A stretch of DNA of 64,000 bases from DASTFY01 sp963829955 (GTDB taxonomy: Bacteria > Actinomycetota > Acidimicrobiia > Acidimicrobiales > Ilumatobacteraceae). This document shows, in pieces, positions 25,639 through 34,001 of this stretch. Below the pieces are notes generated by a model that searched no databases, was not told the DNA's origin, and was given only the letters and a program-made list of their open reading frames with translations. The stretch lies in the NCBI GenBank assembly GCA_963829955.1, contig CAWHKS010000004.1, positions 248,001-312,000 on the forward strand, read 5' to 3'. Position numbers and translations under genes: made by a program. Position 1 is the stretch's first letter, and every line of letters starts with the position of its first letter.

Positions 25639-26247
25639 TCAGAGGCCGAGGCGTTCCTGGACCGCCCGGCGCACCTCGGTCGCCACCTGCTCCATCGGGC
25701 GATCGCCGTCGATCACGGCCCACCGCTCGGGCTCCTCAGCCGCCAGCAGGCGGAACCCGCTGGCCACCCGCTCGTAGAACTCGGGCCCGGACCGCTCGAA
25801 GCGGTCGAGCTGCCGGCGCCTCATGCGGCGGGCGAGCTGGTCAGGAGGCACGTCGAGCAGCACGACCAGATCGGGCCAGCACCCCCCGATGGCCCACTCG
25901 TTGACGCTGCGTACCTCGTCCAGGGGCAGTCCCCGCCCATGGCCCTGGTAGGCCAGCGACGAGTAGATGCTGCGGTCGCTCACCACGTGCCGGCCTGACT
26001 CCAGCGCGGGGCGCACGACCTCGTCGATGTGCTGCGCTCGATCGGCCGCGATCAGCAACGCCTCCGCCCTGTCGGTCAGCTCGGTGTGGTCGGGGTCGGC
26101 GACGATCGAGCGGATGAGGAGCCCGATGGCGGTCCCGCCGTGCTCGCGGGTGAGGACGGCGTCCAGCTCGAAGGACAGTCGGCGGGCATGGGTGGATTTG
26201 CCGGTGCCCTCCGTGCCCTCGAAGGCGATGTACCGGCCGCGCTCCAT
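25639..26247 (-). CDS. tmk: Thymidylate kinase
   Basis: Phosphorylates dTMP to dTDP. The 202-aa product has the P-loop IAFEGTEGTGKSTHARRL, the DRX motif VSDRSIYSSLAYQGHGRGL, and the lid region RMRRRQLDRFERSGPEFYER. Start ATG 26247. Gene order topA, tmk, holB is typical for actinobacteria, with replication functions encoded together; the gap to topA is 44 bp. Confidence 0.95.
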   Translation of the reverse strand: MERGRYIAFEGTEGTGKSTHARRLSFELDAVLTREHGGTAIGLLIRSIVADPDHTELTDRAEALLIAADRAQHIDEVVRPALESGRHVVSDRSIYSSLAYQGHGRGLPLDEVRSVNEWAIGGCWPDLVVLLDVPPDQLARRMRRRQLDRFERSGPEFYERVASGFRLLAAEEPERWAVIDGDRPMEQVATEVRRAVQERLGL

Positions 26248-26291
26248 GGCGCCAGCACGCTAGAGCCGGCGCGAGCTCGGAACGGGGAGCG

Positions 26292-28910
26292 TCAGGCCTT
26301 GCGGCCGGATGCCGGCGCCCGCTTGGCCGCCTTCTTCCTGGGCTTGGCCGCCTTCTTCTTCGTCGATCCCTCCGTGCCCTTTTCGCCCACCTGCTCGCGT
26401 CGGATCGCCAGGAGCTCGTAGGCCCGTTCCGGCGACATCTCCTCCAGGCGGTCACCCCGGCCGAGCGAGGCGTTGGTCTCGCCGTCGGTGACGTACACGC
26501 CGAATCGGCCGTCCTTGGCGACGACCGGTCGCTGGCTGACGGGATCAGTGCCCAGCTCGCGCAGCGGCGGCTTGGGCGCGGCACCGCCACGACCGCGATA
26601 CTGCTTGGGCTGGGCCAGCAGCGCCAGGGCCCCGTCCAGACCGATCTCGAGGAGCTGCTCCTCGTTGGAGAGGGACCGTGTCTCCTTGCCCTTGCTGACG
26701 TACGGGCCATACCGGCCGTTTGCGGCGATGACCTCTTGGCCGTCGACCGGATCCGTGCCGATCACCCGTGGGAGCGAGAGGAGCTCGATCGCCTGGTCGA
26801 TGGTGATGCGTTCCAGGGTCATCGTCTTGAAGAGCGATGCCATCTTCGGCTTGTCGAACCCGGGCGGTGGCGCGTCGGCGTCGCCCCACTGCACGTAGGG
26901 ACCGAAGCGTCCGTTCTTGGCGAAGACCGGTAGGCCTTCGAGCGCCCCGATCGGTTCGTCGCTCTTGGGGGCCGCGAGCAGCTCGAGGGCGAGCGCGACG
27001 GTCAGCTCCTCCGGTGTGAGCGACTCGGGGACGCTGGCCGTGTCCTCGCCCCGCTTGACGTAGGGCCCGTACTTGCCCGGCTTGACCACGATCTCGTTGC
27101 CGTCGGTGTCATGGCCGAGGAGGAACGTGTTGATCTGGGCGGCGTCGATCTTGTCCAGGTTGTCCGACACCAGCTCCTTGAGCCCGGGTGGGTGCTGGGT
27201 CCCGAAGTAGAAGTCGCGCAGCCATTCGACCTTCTCCTGGTCGCCGAGGGCGATGGCGTCGAGGTCGTCCTCCAGGCCGGCCGTGAACGTGTAGTCGACG
27301 AGCTCGTCGAAGTGCTGCTCGAGCAGGCGGACGACCGCGAACGCCGTCCAGGTGGGCACGAGGGCCTGTCCCTTCTTCCACGCGTAGCCGCGGTCGAGGA
27401 TGGTCTGGATGATCGACGCCCACGTGGACGGGCGACCGATGCCCAGCTCCTCGAGCCGTTTGACGAGGCTGGCCTCTGTGTACCGCGCCGGCGGGACGGT
27501 CGTGTGGCCCCCGGGCGTCAACGACTCGACCGGGATGGCCTGCCCGACCGTGAGCGCGGGGAGCAGCGCCTCGCGCTCGGTGTCGGCGCCGGCGCTTTCG
27601 TCGGTGGACTCGACATATGCCTGCCGGTATCCGGGGAAGTTGATGGTCGTCCCGCTCGCCGCGAACTCGCAGTCGGTGCTGCCCGCGTCCGTCGCGCTCG
27701 GCGCGCCGAGCCGCACGCTCACCGTCGTGCCCGTGGCGTCGGCCATCTGCGAGGCCAGCGTGCGTTGCCAGATCAGGCGGTAGAGGTCGAGGTCGGGCCC
27801 GCGCAACTCCCCCGCGACCTGGTCGGGCGGACGCAGCGGGGTGGACGGACGGATGGCCTCGTGCGCCTCCTGGGCGTTCTTGACCTTGGTCGTGTAGCGG
27901 CGCGGCCCGGGGGACAGGAAGCGGTCGCCGTAGGTGCTGGCGACCGTGGCCCGCACCGCGGTCAGCGCCTCGTCGGACAGGGTGACCGAGTCCGTGCGCA
28001 TGTAGGTGATGAAGCCCCGCTCGTACAGACCCTGGGCCACTCTCATCACCTGCTGGGCCGAGAGCCGCAGCTTGCGCCCACCCTCCTGCTGAAGCGTGGA
28101 GGTCATGAACGGCGGCTTCGGGCTGGACGTATAGGGCCGCTCCTCGACCGAGCGCACGTCCAGGTCCCGGCCCGCCAGCCCCTCGGCGAGCGCGTTCGCC
28201 CGCTCCTCGTCGAGGACGACGACCTTCCCCTTCGTCTGGCCGTCGTCGCCGAAGTCCTTGCCGGTCGCCACCTTCGTGCCGTCGACGCCGACGAGCGTCG
28301 CCGTGAACGCGGGATCGGTGGCCAGCAGGGCCTCGATGTCCCAGTACGACGCGGCGACGAACGCCATCCGCTCCCGTTCCCGTTCCACCACCAGACGGGT
28401 GGCCGGGCTCTGCACGCGGCCGGCGGCCAGCCCCCGGTTCACCTTGCGCCAAAGGACCGGTGACACCTCCCATCCGACCAGGCGGTCGAGGATGCGGCGG
28501 GTCTCGGCGGCGTCGACCAGGCCCTCGTCGACCTGGCGGGGGTTGGCCACGGCGTCCGTGATGGCTGACCTGGTGATCTCGTGGAAGACCATCCGCTTCA
28601 CGGGGACCTTGGGCTTGAGGTGCTGCAGGAGGTGCCAAGAGATGATCTCACCTTCGCGGTCCTCGTCCGTGGCCAGGTAGAGCTCCGAGGCATCCTTGAG
28701 CAGGGACCGCAGCTCCTTGACCACGTCCTTGCCACGCTGCGTCAGCTCCCACTGCGGCTTGAACCCGTTGTCGACGTCGACGCCGAGGCCCTTGGTGGGG
28801 AGGTCGGCGATGTGCCCCACGGAGGCGCGGACGTCGTACCCGTCGCCCAGATGGCGGGCGACGGTCTTGGCCTTGGCCGGCGACTCGACGATGACGAGGG
28901 GACGGGACAT
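26292..28910 (-). CDS. topA: DNA topoisomerase I
   Basis: Type IA topoisomerase that relaxes negative supercoils. The 872 residues begin with the Toprim domain PLVIVESPAKAKTVARHLG and DEDREGEIISWHL acidic triad, then AGRVQSPATRLVVERE, and the catalytic Tyr in RGFITYMRTDSVTLS. The C-terminal half carries repeated topoisomerase I C-terminal modules (GKYGPYVKRG, NGRFGPYVQWG, NGRYGPYVSKG, DGRFGVYVTDG), with no zinc ribbons, and ends in a Lys/Ala-rich tail (KKKAAKPRKKAAKRAP), as in actinobacteria, which helps processivity in the family. Divergent from rsgA. Confidence 0.97.
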   Translation of the reverse strand: MSRPLVIVESPAKAKTVARHLGDGYDVRASVGHIADLPTKGLGVDVDNGFKPQWELTQRGKDVVKELRSLLKDASELYLATDEDREGEIISWHLLQHLKPKVPVKRMVFHEITRSAITDAVANPRQVDEGLVDAAETRRILDRLVGWEVSPVLWRKVNRGLAAGRVQSPATRLVVERERERMAFVAASYWDIEALLATDPAFTATLVGVDGTKVATGKDFGDDGQTKGKVVVLDEERANALAEGLAGRDLDVRSVEERPYTSSPKPPFMTSTLQQEGGRKLRLSAQQVMRVAQGLYERGFITYMRTDSVTLSDEALTAVRATVASTYGDRFLSPGPRRYTTKVKNAQEAHEAIRPSTPLRPPDQVAGELRGPDLDLYRLIWQRTLASQMADATGTTVSVRLGAPSATDAGSTDCEFAASGTTINFPGYRQAYVESTDESAGADTEREALLPALTVGQAIPVESLTPGGHTTVPPARYTEASLVKRLEELGIGRPSTWASIIQTILDRGYAWKKGQALVPTWTAFAVVRLLEQHFDELVDYTFTAGLEDDLDAIALGDQEKVEWLRDFYFGTQHPPGLKELVSDNLDKIDAAQINTFLLGHDTDGNEIVVKPGKYGPYVKRGEDTASVPESLTPEELTVALALELLAAPKSDEPIGALEGLPVFAKNGRFGPYVQWGDADAPPPGFDKPKMASLFKTMTLERITIDQAIELLSLPRVIGTDPVDGQEVIAANGRYGPYVSKGKETRSLSNEEQLLEIGLDGALALLAQPKQYRGRGGAAPKPPLRELGTDPVSQRPVVAKDGRFGVYVTDGETNASLGRGDRLEEMSPERAYELLAIRREQVGEKGTEGSTKKKAAKPRKKAAKRAPASGRKA

Positions 28911-28935
28911 CGCCGGAAAGGGTTAGGGGGAGTGG

Positions 28936-28981
28936 GAGGCCCTGTCAAGGCAGGCCTCGCACGGGCGCTCCCTTCGGGAGC
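28936..28981. repeat. Two small inverted repeats in the topA-rsgA gap
   Basis: GAGGCC (28936-28941) pairs with GGCCTC (28953-28958), and GCTCCC (28967-28972) pairs with GGGAGC (28976-28981) over a TTC loop. They lie upstream of topA in the divergent region and would be in the 5' leader if topA transcription starts beyond them. A regulatory function is only possible, not shown. Confidence 0.45.
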
Positions 28982-29096
28982 TCCCGAAATGTTGCGGAAG
29001 GATCGACCTTCGGCCCGTCCGCGGCCCGCCCGGGCCTTCGTGTGGCCGGTGCATATCGCCACTGGTCTGGACCGGCGCGCCTACCGTCGGCACCAC

Positions 29097-30110
29097 ATGC
29101 CGGTTGATCTGCCCTCGCTCGGATGGGACTCGTCGTGGGACGACGCGTGGCGGAGCCTGGCCGGGTCGGGACGGTCGCCGGCGCCCCCGGCCCGGGTCCG
29201 CCGCATCGACCGTGGCTGGTCCTGGCTCCTGCCCGAAGGCCGAGTGCGGAACCTGGGTGCCGCAGTCGCGGTCGGGGACTGGGTGGTGCCGTCGGAGGAC
29301 GGCGAGCGGGTAGAACACGTCCTGCCCCGGCGGAGTGCCTTCGTGCGGCGGGCCTCCTACGAGGGCGCCCGCGCGGAACCGCAGCCGCTGGCCGCCAACA
29401 TCGACGTCGTCTTCCTGGTCCACGCGCTGACGACCGGGCTGAACCAGCGCCGCCTCGAGCGGGAGCTCGTTCTGGCCTACGACAGCGGTGCCACGCCGGT
29501 GATCGTCATGAGCAAGGCGGACCTGGTGGACGACCCGCAGGCCTCCGTGGCGGAGGCCGAACGCATCGCGCTGAGCGCGCCCGTGTACGCGGCGAGTGGC
29601 CGGATCGGGACCGGGCTCGATCTGCTCGCCGCGCTGGCGGCCGGCCACCGCACCATCGCGCTGTTGGGCGCGAGCGGGGTGGGGAAGTCAACGCTCGTCA
29701 ACGGACTGGTCGGGCGCGCCGTGCAGGACACCGGCGCGGTCCGCGAACAGGACGACCGCGGCCGCCACACCACGACGGCGGCCGAGCTGATCGGGTTGCC
29801 GGACGGGGGTTGGCTCATCGACACCCCGGGGCTGCGGGCGGTCAGCCTGTGGGCCAGCGGGCAGGGCATAGAGCGCGCGTTCCAGGACGTGTTCGATCTC
29901 GCCGATCGCTGTCGCTTCCGCGACTGCAAGCACGAGGGAGAGCCCGGCTGCGCGGTGCTCGATGCCGTGGCCGCCGGGCAGCTCGACCCGCGTCGGGTGG
30001 AGAGCATGACCCGGCTCGTCGCCGAGGAGGCGGCCTTGGAGGAAGAGCAGCGGGAGAAGGAGCGGGCCACCGACCGCCGAGGCGTGCGCAAGGTGGTACG
30101 CCGGGGCTGA
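29097..30110 (+). CDS. rsgA: Ribosome small subunit-dependent GTPase A
   Basis: Circularly permuted GTPase that checks late 30S assembly. From ATG 29097 the 337-aa product has an OB fold (LPEGRVRNLGAAVAVGDWVV), then G4 first (VIVMSKADLVDD), G1 P-loop ALLGASGVGKSTLVNGLVG, switch GRHTTTAAELIGL, and G3 WLIDTPGLRAVSLW, ending in the zinc motif CRFRDCKHEGEPGCAV (CxxxxCxHxxxxxC) and a charged tail. The order G4-G1-G3 is diagnostic. Monocistronic or first gene before the acyl-CoA dehydrogenase. Confidence 0.94.
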   Translation: MPVDLPSLGWDSSWDDAWRSLAGSGRSPAPPARVRRIDRGWSWLLPEGRVRNLGAAVAVGDWVVPSEDGERVEHVLPRRSAFVRRASYEGARAEPQPLAANIDVVFLVHALTTGLNQRRLERELVLAYDSGATPVIVMSKADLVDDPQASVAEAERIALSAPVYAASGRIGTGLDLLAALAAGHRTIALLGASGVGKSTLVNGLVGRAVQDTGAVREQDDRGRHTTTAAELIGLPDGGWLIDTPGLRAVSLWASGQGIERAFQDVFDLADRCRFRDCKHEGEPGCAVLDAVAAGQLDPRRVESMTRLVAEEAALEEEQREKERATDRRGVRKVVRRG

Positions 30111-30150
30111 GGCCTCGCGGCCGTGCGGTCGGCGGGTCTACGTTCCCACC

Positions 30151-31389
30151 ATGGACTTCGCCTTCTCGGATCGATGCCTGGAGTACAAGGCCACGCTCGA
30201 GGCCTTCATGGACGAGTGCGTCTACCCCAATGAGCAGCGCTACGAGGAGGAGATCGCGGCCAGCGGCAATCCGCACCACCAGCCGGCGGTCATGGAGGAG
30301 CTGAAGGCCGAGGCGCGAGGTCGTGGGCTCTGGAACCTCTTCCAGCCCCATCCGGAGTGGGGACCGGGGCTCTCCAACTTGGAGTACGCGCCGCTGGCGG
30401 AGGTGATGGGACGCAGCCGCATCGCGTCGGAGACCTGCAACTGCTCCGCGCCCGACACCGGGAACATGGAGGTCCTCACCATGTTCGGCACGCCCGAGCA
30501 GCAGGACCAGTGGCTACGTCCGCTGCTCGAAGGAGAGATCCGGTCCGCGTTCGCCATGACCGAGCCGGACGTGGCGTCGTCGGACGCAACCAACATCTCG
30601 TTGCGCATCGAACGCGACGGCGACGGCTATGTGCTGAACGGGCGGAAGTGGTGGATTTCGGGGGCCATGCACCCCAACTGCGCCATCTTCATCGTGATGG
30701 GCAAGACCGACCCGCAGTCACCTCCACATCGGCAGCAGAGCCAGATCCTGGTACCCATGGACACGCCGGGGCTGACCGTGAAGCGTTCGCTGCCCGTCTT
30801 CGGCTACATGGACCAGGAAGGTCACGTCGAGCTCGAGTTCGACGACGTCCGTGTCCCCTCCACCAACCTGATCTCCGGCGAGGGCGACGGCTTCGCCATC
30901 AGCCAGGCCCGCCTCGGCCCGGGCCGGATCCATCACTGCATGCGCTCCATCGGTGCTGCCGAGCGCGCGCTCGAGCTGATGTGCCGGCGGGCGCTCTCCC
31001 GCACGACCTTCGGTCGGCGCATCGCCGAGCGCTCCAACATCATGGATTGGATCGCCGAAGCCCGCATCGAGCTCGAGATGGTGCGGTTGCTCACCCTGAA
31101 GACGGCCTGGCTGATGGACACCGTCGGGAACAAGGCCGCGGCGGTGGAGATCAGCGCCATCAAGGTCGCGGCGCCGAACGTGGCGCTGAAGATCGTCGAC
31201 CGGGCCATCCAGGTGCACGGCGCGGGCGGGATGAGCGACGACTTCCCGTTGGCGGAGATGTACGCCCACCTCCGCACGCTGCGGCTGGCCGACGGGCCTG
31301 ATGAGGTCCACAAGATGACGATCGCCCGCCGGGAGCTGCGCCGCCACGACCCGGACTTCCGCATGGACACCGTCATCACGCGCGACTGA
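30151..31389 (+). CDS. Acyl-CoA dehydrogenase (ACAD10/11-like)
   Basis: FAD enzyme of 412 aa for alpha,beta-dehydrogenation of an acyl-CoA. FAD and substrate signatures: FAMTEPDVASSDATNISL, GYVLNGRKWWISGAMHPN, ISGEGDGFAISQARLGPGR and the C-terminal VHGAGGMSDDFPLAEMYAHL with RLADGPDEVH, where the Asp takes the base position, as in the ACAD10/11 group active on branched or hydroxylated chains. ATG 30151 is 40 bp after rsgA. No other beta-oxidation gene lies adjacent, so substrate is open. Convergent with the STAS gene. Confidence 0.9.
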   Translation: MDFAFSDRCLEYKATLEAFMDECVYPNEQRYEEEIAASGNPHHQPAVMEELKAEARGRGLWNLFQPHPEWGPGLSNLEYAPLAEVMGRSRIASETCNCSAPDTGNMEVLTMFGTPEQQDQWLRPLLEGEIRSAFAMTEPDVASSDATNISLRIERDGDGYVLNGRKWWISGAMHPNCAIFIVMGKTDPQSPPHRQQSQILVPMDTPGLTVKRSLPVFGYMDQEGHVELEFDDVRVPSTNLISGEGDGFAISQARLGPGRIHHCMRSIGAAERALELMCRRALSRTTFGRRIAERSNIMDWIAEARIELEMVRLLTLKTAWLMDTVGNKAAAVEISAIKVAAPNVALKIVDRAIQVHGAGGMSDDFPLAEMYAHLRTLRLADGPDEVHKMTIARRELRRHDPDFRMDTVITRD

Positions 31390-31408
31390 GACCGCCGCGG
31401 TGCGCGCG

Positions 31409-31756
31409 TCAGGGCGCGTCAGGCCCGACCGCATCGGCGACCGATCGGTGGAGCACGAAGGCCGCGTCGAGTCCCGAGCCGGTGAAGACGGCCGCCACCG
31501 GCGGGCTGGAGCAGACGAGTTGTAGTTCCCCGCCGCCGGCGCGGGCCTGCAGGCGGGCACCGACCAGGACGCCGACCGTCACGGGATCGAGGTGGCCCAA
31601 GCCGTCGAGGTCGACGACGACGTGGCGGCCCGGGTTCTCGCGGACGAACCGTCGCACCTGCTCGTGCAGCCGGGGCAGCGAGGCCAGGTCGGCCTCGCCG
31701 TCCAGGCACAGCACCGGGACGCCCTCGATGACCGTGGAGCGGATGCCGAGGTCCAT
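31409..31756 (-). CDS. STAS-domain protein (anti-sigma factor antagonist-like)
   Basis: A 115-aa SpoIIAA-like fold: MDLGIRSTVIEGVPVLCLDG, ADLASLPRLHEQVRRFV, HVVVDLDGLGHLDPVTVGVL and a C-terminal GSGLDAAFVLHRSVADAV. The usual phosphoserine sequence DSSG is replaced by DPVTVG, so the canonical Ser is absent and regulation by a Ser kinase may be lost or moved to the Thr. It follows the Tad operon in the same direction with a gap of 88 bp. Partner kinase or sigma factor unknown. Confidence 0.78.
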   Translation of the reverse strand: MDLGIRSTVIEGVPVLCLDGEADLASLPRLHEQVRRFVRENPGRHVVVDLDGLGHLDPVTVGVLVGARLQARAGGGELQLVCSSPPVAAVFTGSGLDAAFVLHRSVADAVGPDAP

Positions 31757-31844
31757 GGCGGCCGAGACGTTACCGGCGGTGCCCTCGCCCGCCCGGCGTC
31801 GGGCACGGTCGGAGTCGTCATGGCTCGGCCTTCACGGCTGCAAC

Positions 31845-32222
31845 TCATGGCTCGGACCGCATGACGGCGGTCGCCCGCAGCGTGACGTCGCCGACCAGCC
31901 GGCCCACGAGCGGGACGTCGGTCGGCGAGCGGTAGCGCACGGTCACCCGGACGTACTCGCCCCGCGATGCGTCGACATCGAGCCGGCCGGCGTTCAGCCG
32001 CGCCGCGCTGCGAGCGGCCGCCACCCCGTCTGCCGGCCCGGCGCCTGTGACCGCCGCCGCCCGGGCGCCCTCTCGCACCGCGTGGACCACGGCCACCTGG
32101 TCCCGCACCACGACCGCCACCTGGACGAGGGCCAGAAGCAGCAAGGCCAGGATGGGAAGGCAGAGCGCCAGCTCGAGCGCGGCCTGCCCGCGCTCGCTGT
32201 GACGGCGACGTGCCACGTTCAC
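31845..32222 (-). CDS. TadE-like pseudopilin
   Basis: Product of 125 aa with TadE architecture: RRRHSERGQAALELALCLP, a prepilin-like motif with the Glu five residues from the Gly, and a hydrophobic helix LALCLPILALLLLALVQVA, followed by a periplasmic tail. GTG 32222 overlaps the preceding pilin stop (GTGA). It would be processed by a TadV-type prepilin peptidase, not in view here, and inserted into the Tad pilus or its base. Confidence 0.85.
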   Translation of the reverse strand: MNVARRRHSERGQAALELALCLPILALLLLALVQVAVVVRDQVAVVHAVREGARAAAVTGAGPADGVAAARSAARLNAGRLDVDASRGEYVRVTVRYRSPTDVPLVGRLVGDVTLRATAVMRSEP

Positions 32223-32422
32223 ACCCGGGAGGTGATCTCGTTGAGGACGCGGTCGAGCAGGGCGCCGATGCGGCCCGCTCCTCCGCCTGCGGTGGCCCAG
32301 GCCACGAGGAGGAGCGCGACCAGCGCGGCGCCCAGCAGGACGAGCGCGTACTCGGTGGTGGCCTGTCCGTCGTCGCCGCGGGCGAGCAGCCAGGCGTGGA
32401 GACGGGCGAGGAGAGTCGTCAT
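32219..32422 (-). CDS. DUF4244 / Flp-type pilin, 67 aa
   Basis: Starts at ATG 32422. A short charged leader (ARLHAWLLARGDDG) ends in Gly, then QATTEYALVLLGAALVALLL with Glu5-Tyr6 of the processed form, the hallmark of Flp pilins, and a short C-terminus. In mycobacteria the equivalent gene (Rv3656c) lies at the same place between TadC and TadE. It should be the major pilus subunit. Small, but the coding signal and context are firm. Confidence 0.88.
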   Translation of the reverse strand: MTTLLARLHAWLLARGDDGQATTEYALVLLGAALVALLLVAWATAGGGAGRIGALLDRVLNEITSRV

Positions 32423-32478
32423 GGTGGTACCTCTTCCAGGTCGGGATCGGGAGGGTGACCGGCGCGCGGTCGACCGAT

Positions 32479-33249
32479 TCAGAGGGCCACAGGGCCGAGG
32501 CGCCGCAGTCCCGCGGCGACGAGGGGCACCACCGTCAGGAGGACGAAGGCAGGCAAGCAGCAGCACACGAGCGGGAAGCTGAGACGGACGGGGAGGCGGC
32601 GCACGGCCGCTTCGAGGTCGTGCCGGCGTTGGCGCCGAGCGTCGTCGGCCAGGCGGCCGAGCACCGCGGCCATGGGCGCGCCGTCCTGTTCGGCCGCGAC
32701 GATGGCGTGGACGACCGGGCGGGCCGGCTCGCCGACCGTGTCGATCAGCCGGACGACGGCCTGCGCCCACTGCTCGCCGGCACCGGCGCGGGCTACGACC
32801 TCGGCGAACGCCGATCGCAGCTCCGGCGGCCCACGCTCCGCCACGAGCGCCACTGCCTGTCGTGACGCCAGGCCGGCCGAACCGGCCACGACCAGAAGAT
32901 CCACGGCATCGGGAAGGCGGGCTCGCCGCGCGATGTCGCAAGAGCGAGCGGCGCGCCGTCCCTTCACCCGAGCGAGGACGAGCGCGCAGGCTGCGGCCAG
33001 CGCGGCGCTGAGCGGTCCCATCGTGACCAGTCCCACGATGGCGGCAGCGGCAGTGAGCAGGGCGACGCGCCACTGACTCGACAGCACCGAGGGCCGGCCT
33101 CGTGTTCGCGGCTCGGCGCCGCCCGACCCCGCGGGCCTGCCGGGCGGCGGCGACAGCGTGACCAGCCGCGGCACCGGCCGGTGCTCGACACCGCCGACGG
33201 CCACGAGCGCCACCCACACCACGGCCAGGATGACCGCCGGCCAGGTCAC
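32479..33249 (-). CDS. Tad pilus inner-membrane protein, TadC type
   Basis: A type II secretion F-domain protein of 256 aa; GTG 33249 overlaps the TadB stop (GTGA). Hydrophobic spans at WPAVILAVVWVALVAVGG, LLTAAAAIVGLVTMGPLSA and the C-terminal LVCCCLPAFVLLTVVPLVAA flank a cytoplasmic loop with LPDAVDLLVVAGSAGLASRQ and AEQDGAPMAAVLGRLADDAR. It would form the platform together with TadB for ATPase-driven pilus assembly. Confidence 0.87.
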   Translation of the reverse strand: MTWPAVILAVVWVALVAVGGVEHRPVPRLVTLSPPPGRPAGSGGAEPRTRGRPSVLSSQWRVALLTAAAAIVGLVTMGPLSAALAAACALVLARVKGRRAARSCDIARRARLPDAVDLLVVAGSAGLASRQAVALVAERGPPELRSAFAEVVARAGAGEQWAQAVVRLIDTVGEPARPVVHAIVAAEQDGAPMAAVLGRLADDARRQRRHDLEAAVRRLPVRLSFPLVCCCLPAFVLLTVVPLVAAGLRRLGPVAL

Positions 33250-34001
33250 GGTGCCACCCCGGCGATGGTCCGGCGCATCCACCACAGGCCCAGGCCCTGC
33301 AGGCCCACGCCGAGGACCAGGCAGGCCAGACCGGGCAGCGTGCCCACGAGGAACGAGAGCACGCTCCGATCAGCCAGCGCGCACAGCCCGGTGAACGCAA
33401 GGGGTAGTGCGCTCAGGGCCGCGGCCGACGCCCGGGCCTGTGCCGTCTGCACCCGCATCTCCCCGGCGAGCGCGGCGCGCTCGCGCAGCGTGCGCGCCAC
33501 GGTGTCGAACAGCACGGGCTCAGCGCGCGTCGCGCCAGCCGCCAATTCCACCGCGCCCGCCAGGAGGCGTTCGCCGGCGTCCTCCGATCGGTCCGCCCAT
33601 CGCCGGGCCACGGCGGGCACGTCGTCACCACGGCTGACGGGGTGCACCAGCTCGGCCAACCGGGGCGCCGCCGCCCCGCCGCGCGTGGCGACCTCACCCA
33701 GGGCCTGCCGCAACGACGCGCCGGAGCGCAGCGTCGAGCCGATCTCGTCGGCGACGGACGGCCAGGCCAGCCGGCGGGCCGCACGCGCCCGGCGCTCGCT
33801 CCACCGACGCCGACCGGGCCACCTCGTCCATGACGGCCCAGAGGACGGGAGCAGGCTGTCGGAATCCGAGCCTCTACCGCCCAACGGCGACCGGGTCGGT
33901 ATCCGACCGAGCACGCGCACCACCAGACCGCACAGCCCGACCACGACGGCGGCCCTCGCCGCCGCGGGCGTCCCGCTCGCGAACGCGAGTACGGCCATCA
34001 T
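33246..34001 (-). CDS. Tad pilus inner-membrane protein, TadB type
   Basis: The 251-aa protein starts at ATG 34001 with ATGA overlap to the TadA stop. F-domain pattern: LAFASGTPAAARAAVVVGLC membrane span, cytoplasmic SVADEIGSTLRSGASLRQAL, and C-terminal spans LPLAFTGLCALADRSVLSFL and GLACLVLGVGLQGLGLWWM. Typical of the first of two platform proteins. A continuous open frame reads through the TadA region in another frame but is a shadow. Confidence 0.87.
   Translation of the reverse strand: MMAVLAFASGTPAAARAAVVVGLCGLVVRVLGRIPTRSPLGGRGSDSDSLLPSSGPSWTRWPGRRRWSERRARAARRLAWPSVADEIGSTLRSGASLRQALGEVATRGGAAAPRLAELVHPVSRGDDVPAVARRWADRSEDAGERLLAGAVELAAGATRAEPVLFDTVARTLRERAALAGEMRVQTAQARASAAALSALPLAFTGLCALADRSVLSFLVGTLPGLACLVLGVGLQGLGLWWMRRTIAGVAP

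Noticed and set aside
27109..28638. Long open frame in another minus-strand frame within topA
   Set aside because: Arg/Gly/Ala/Pro-rich shadow of topA, which is intact with all motifs.
28581..29096. Upstream extension of the rsgA frame into topA
   Set aside because: The extension runs antisense through topA; homology of RsgA begins after ATG 29097.
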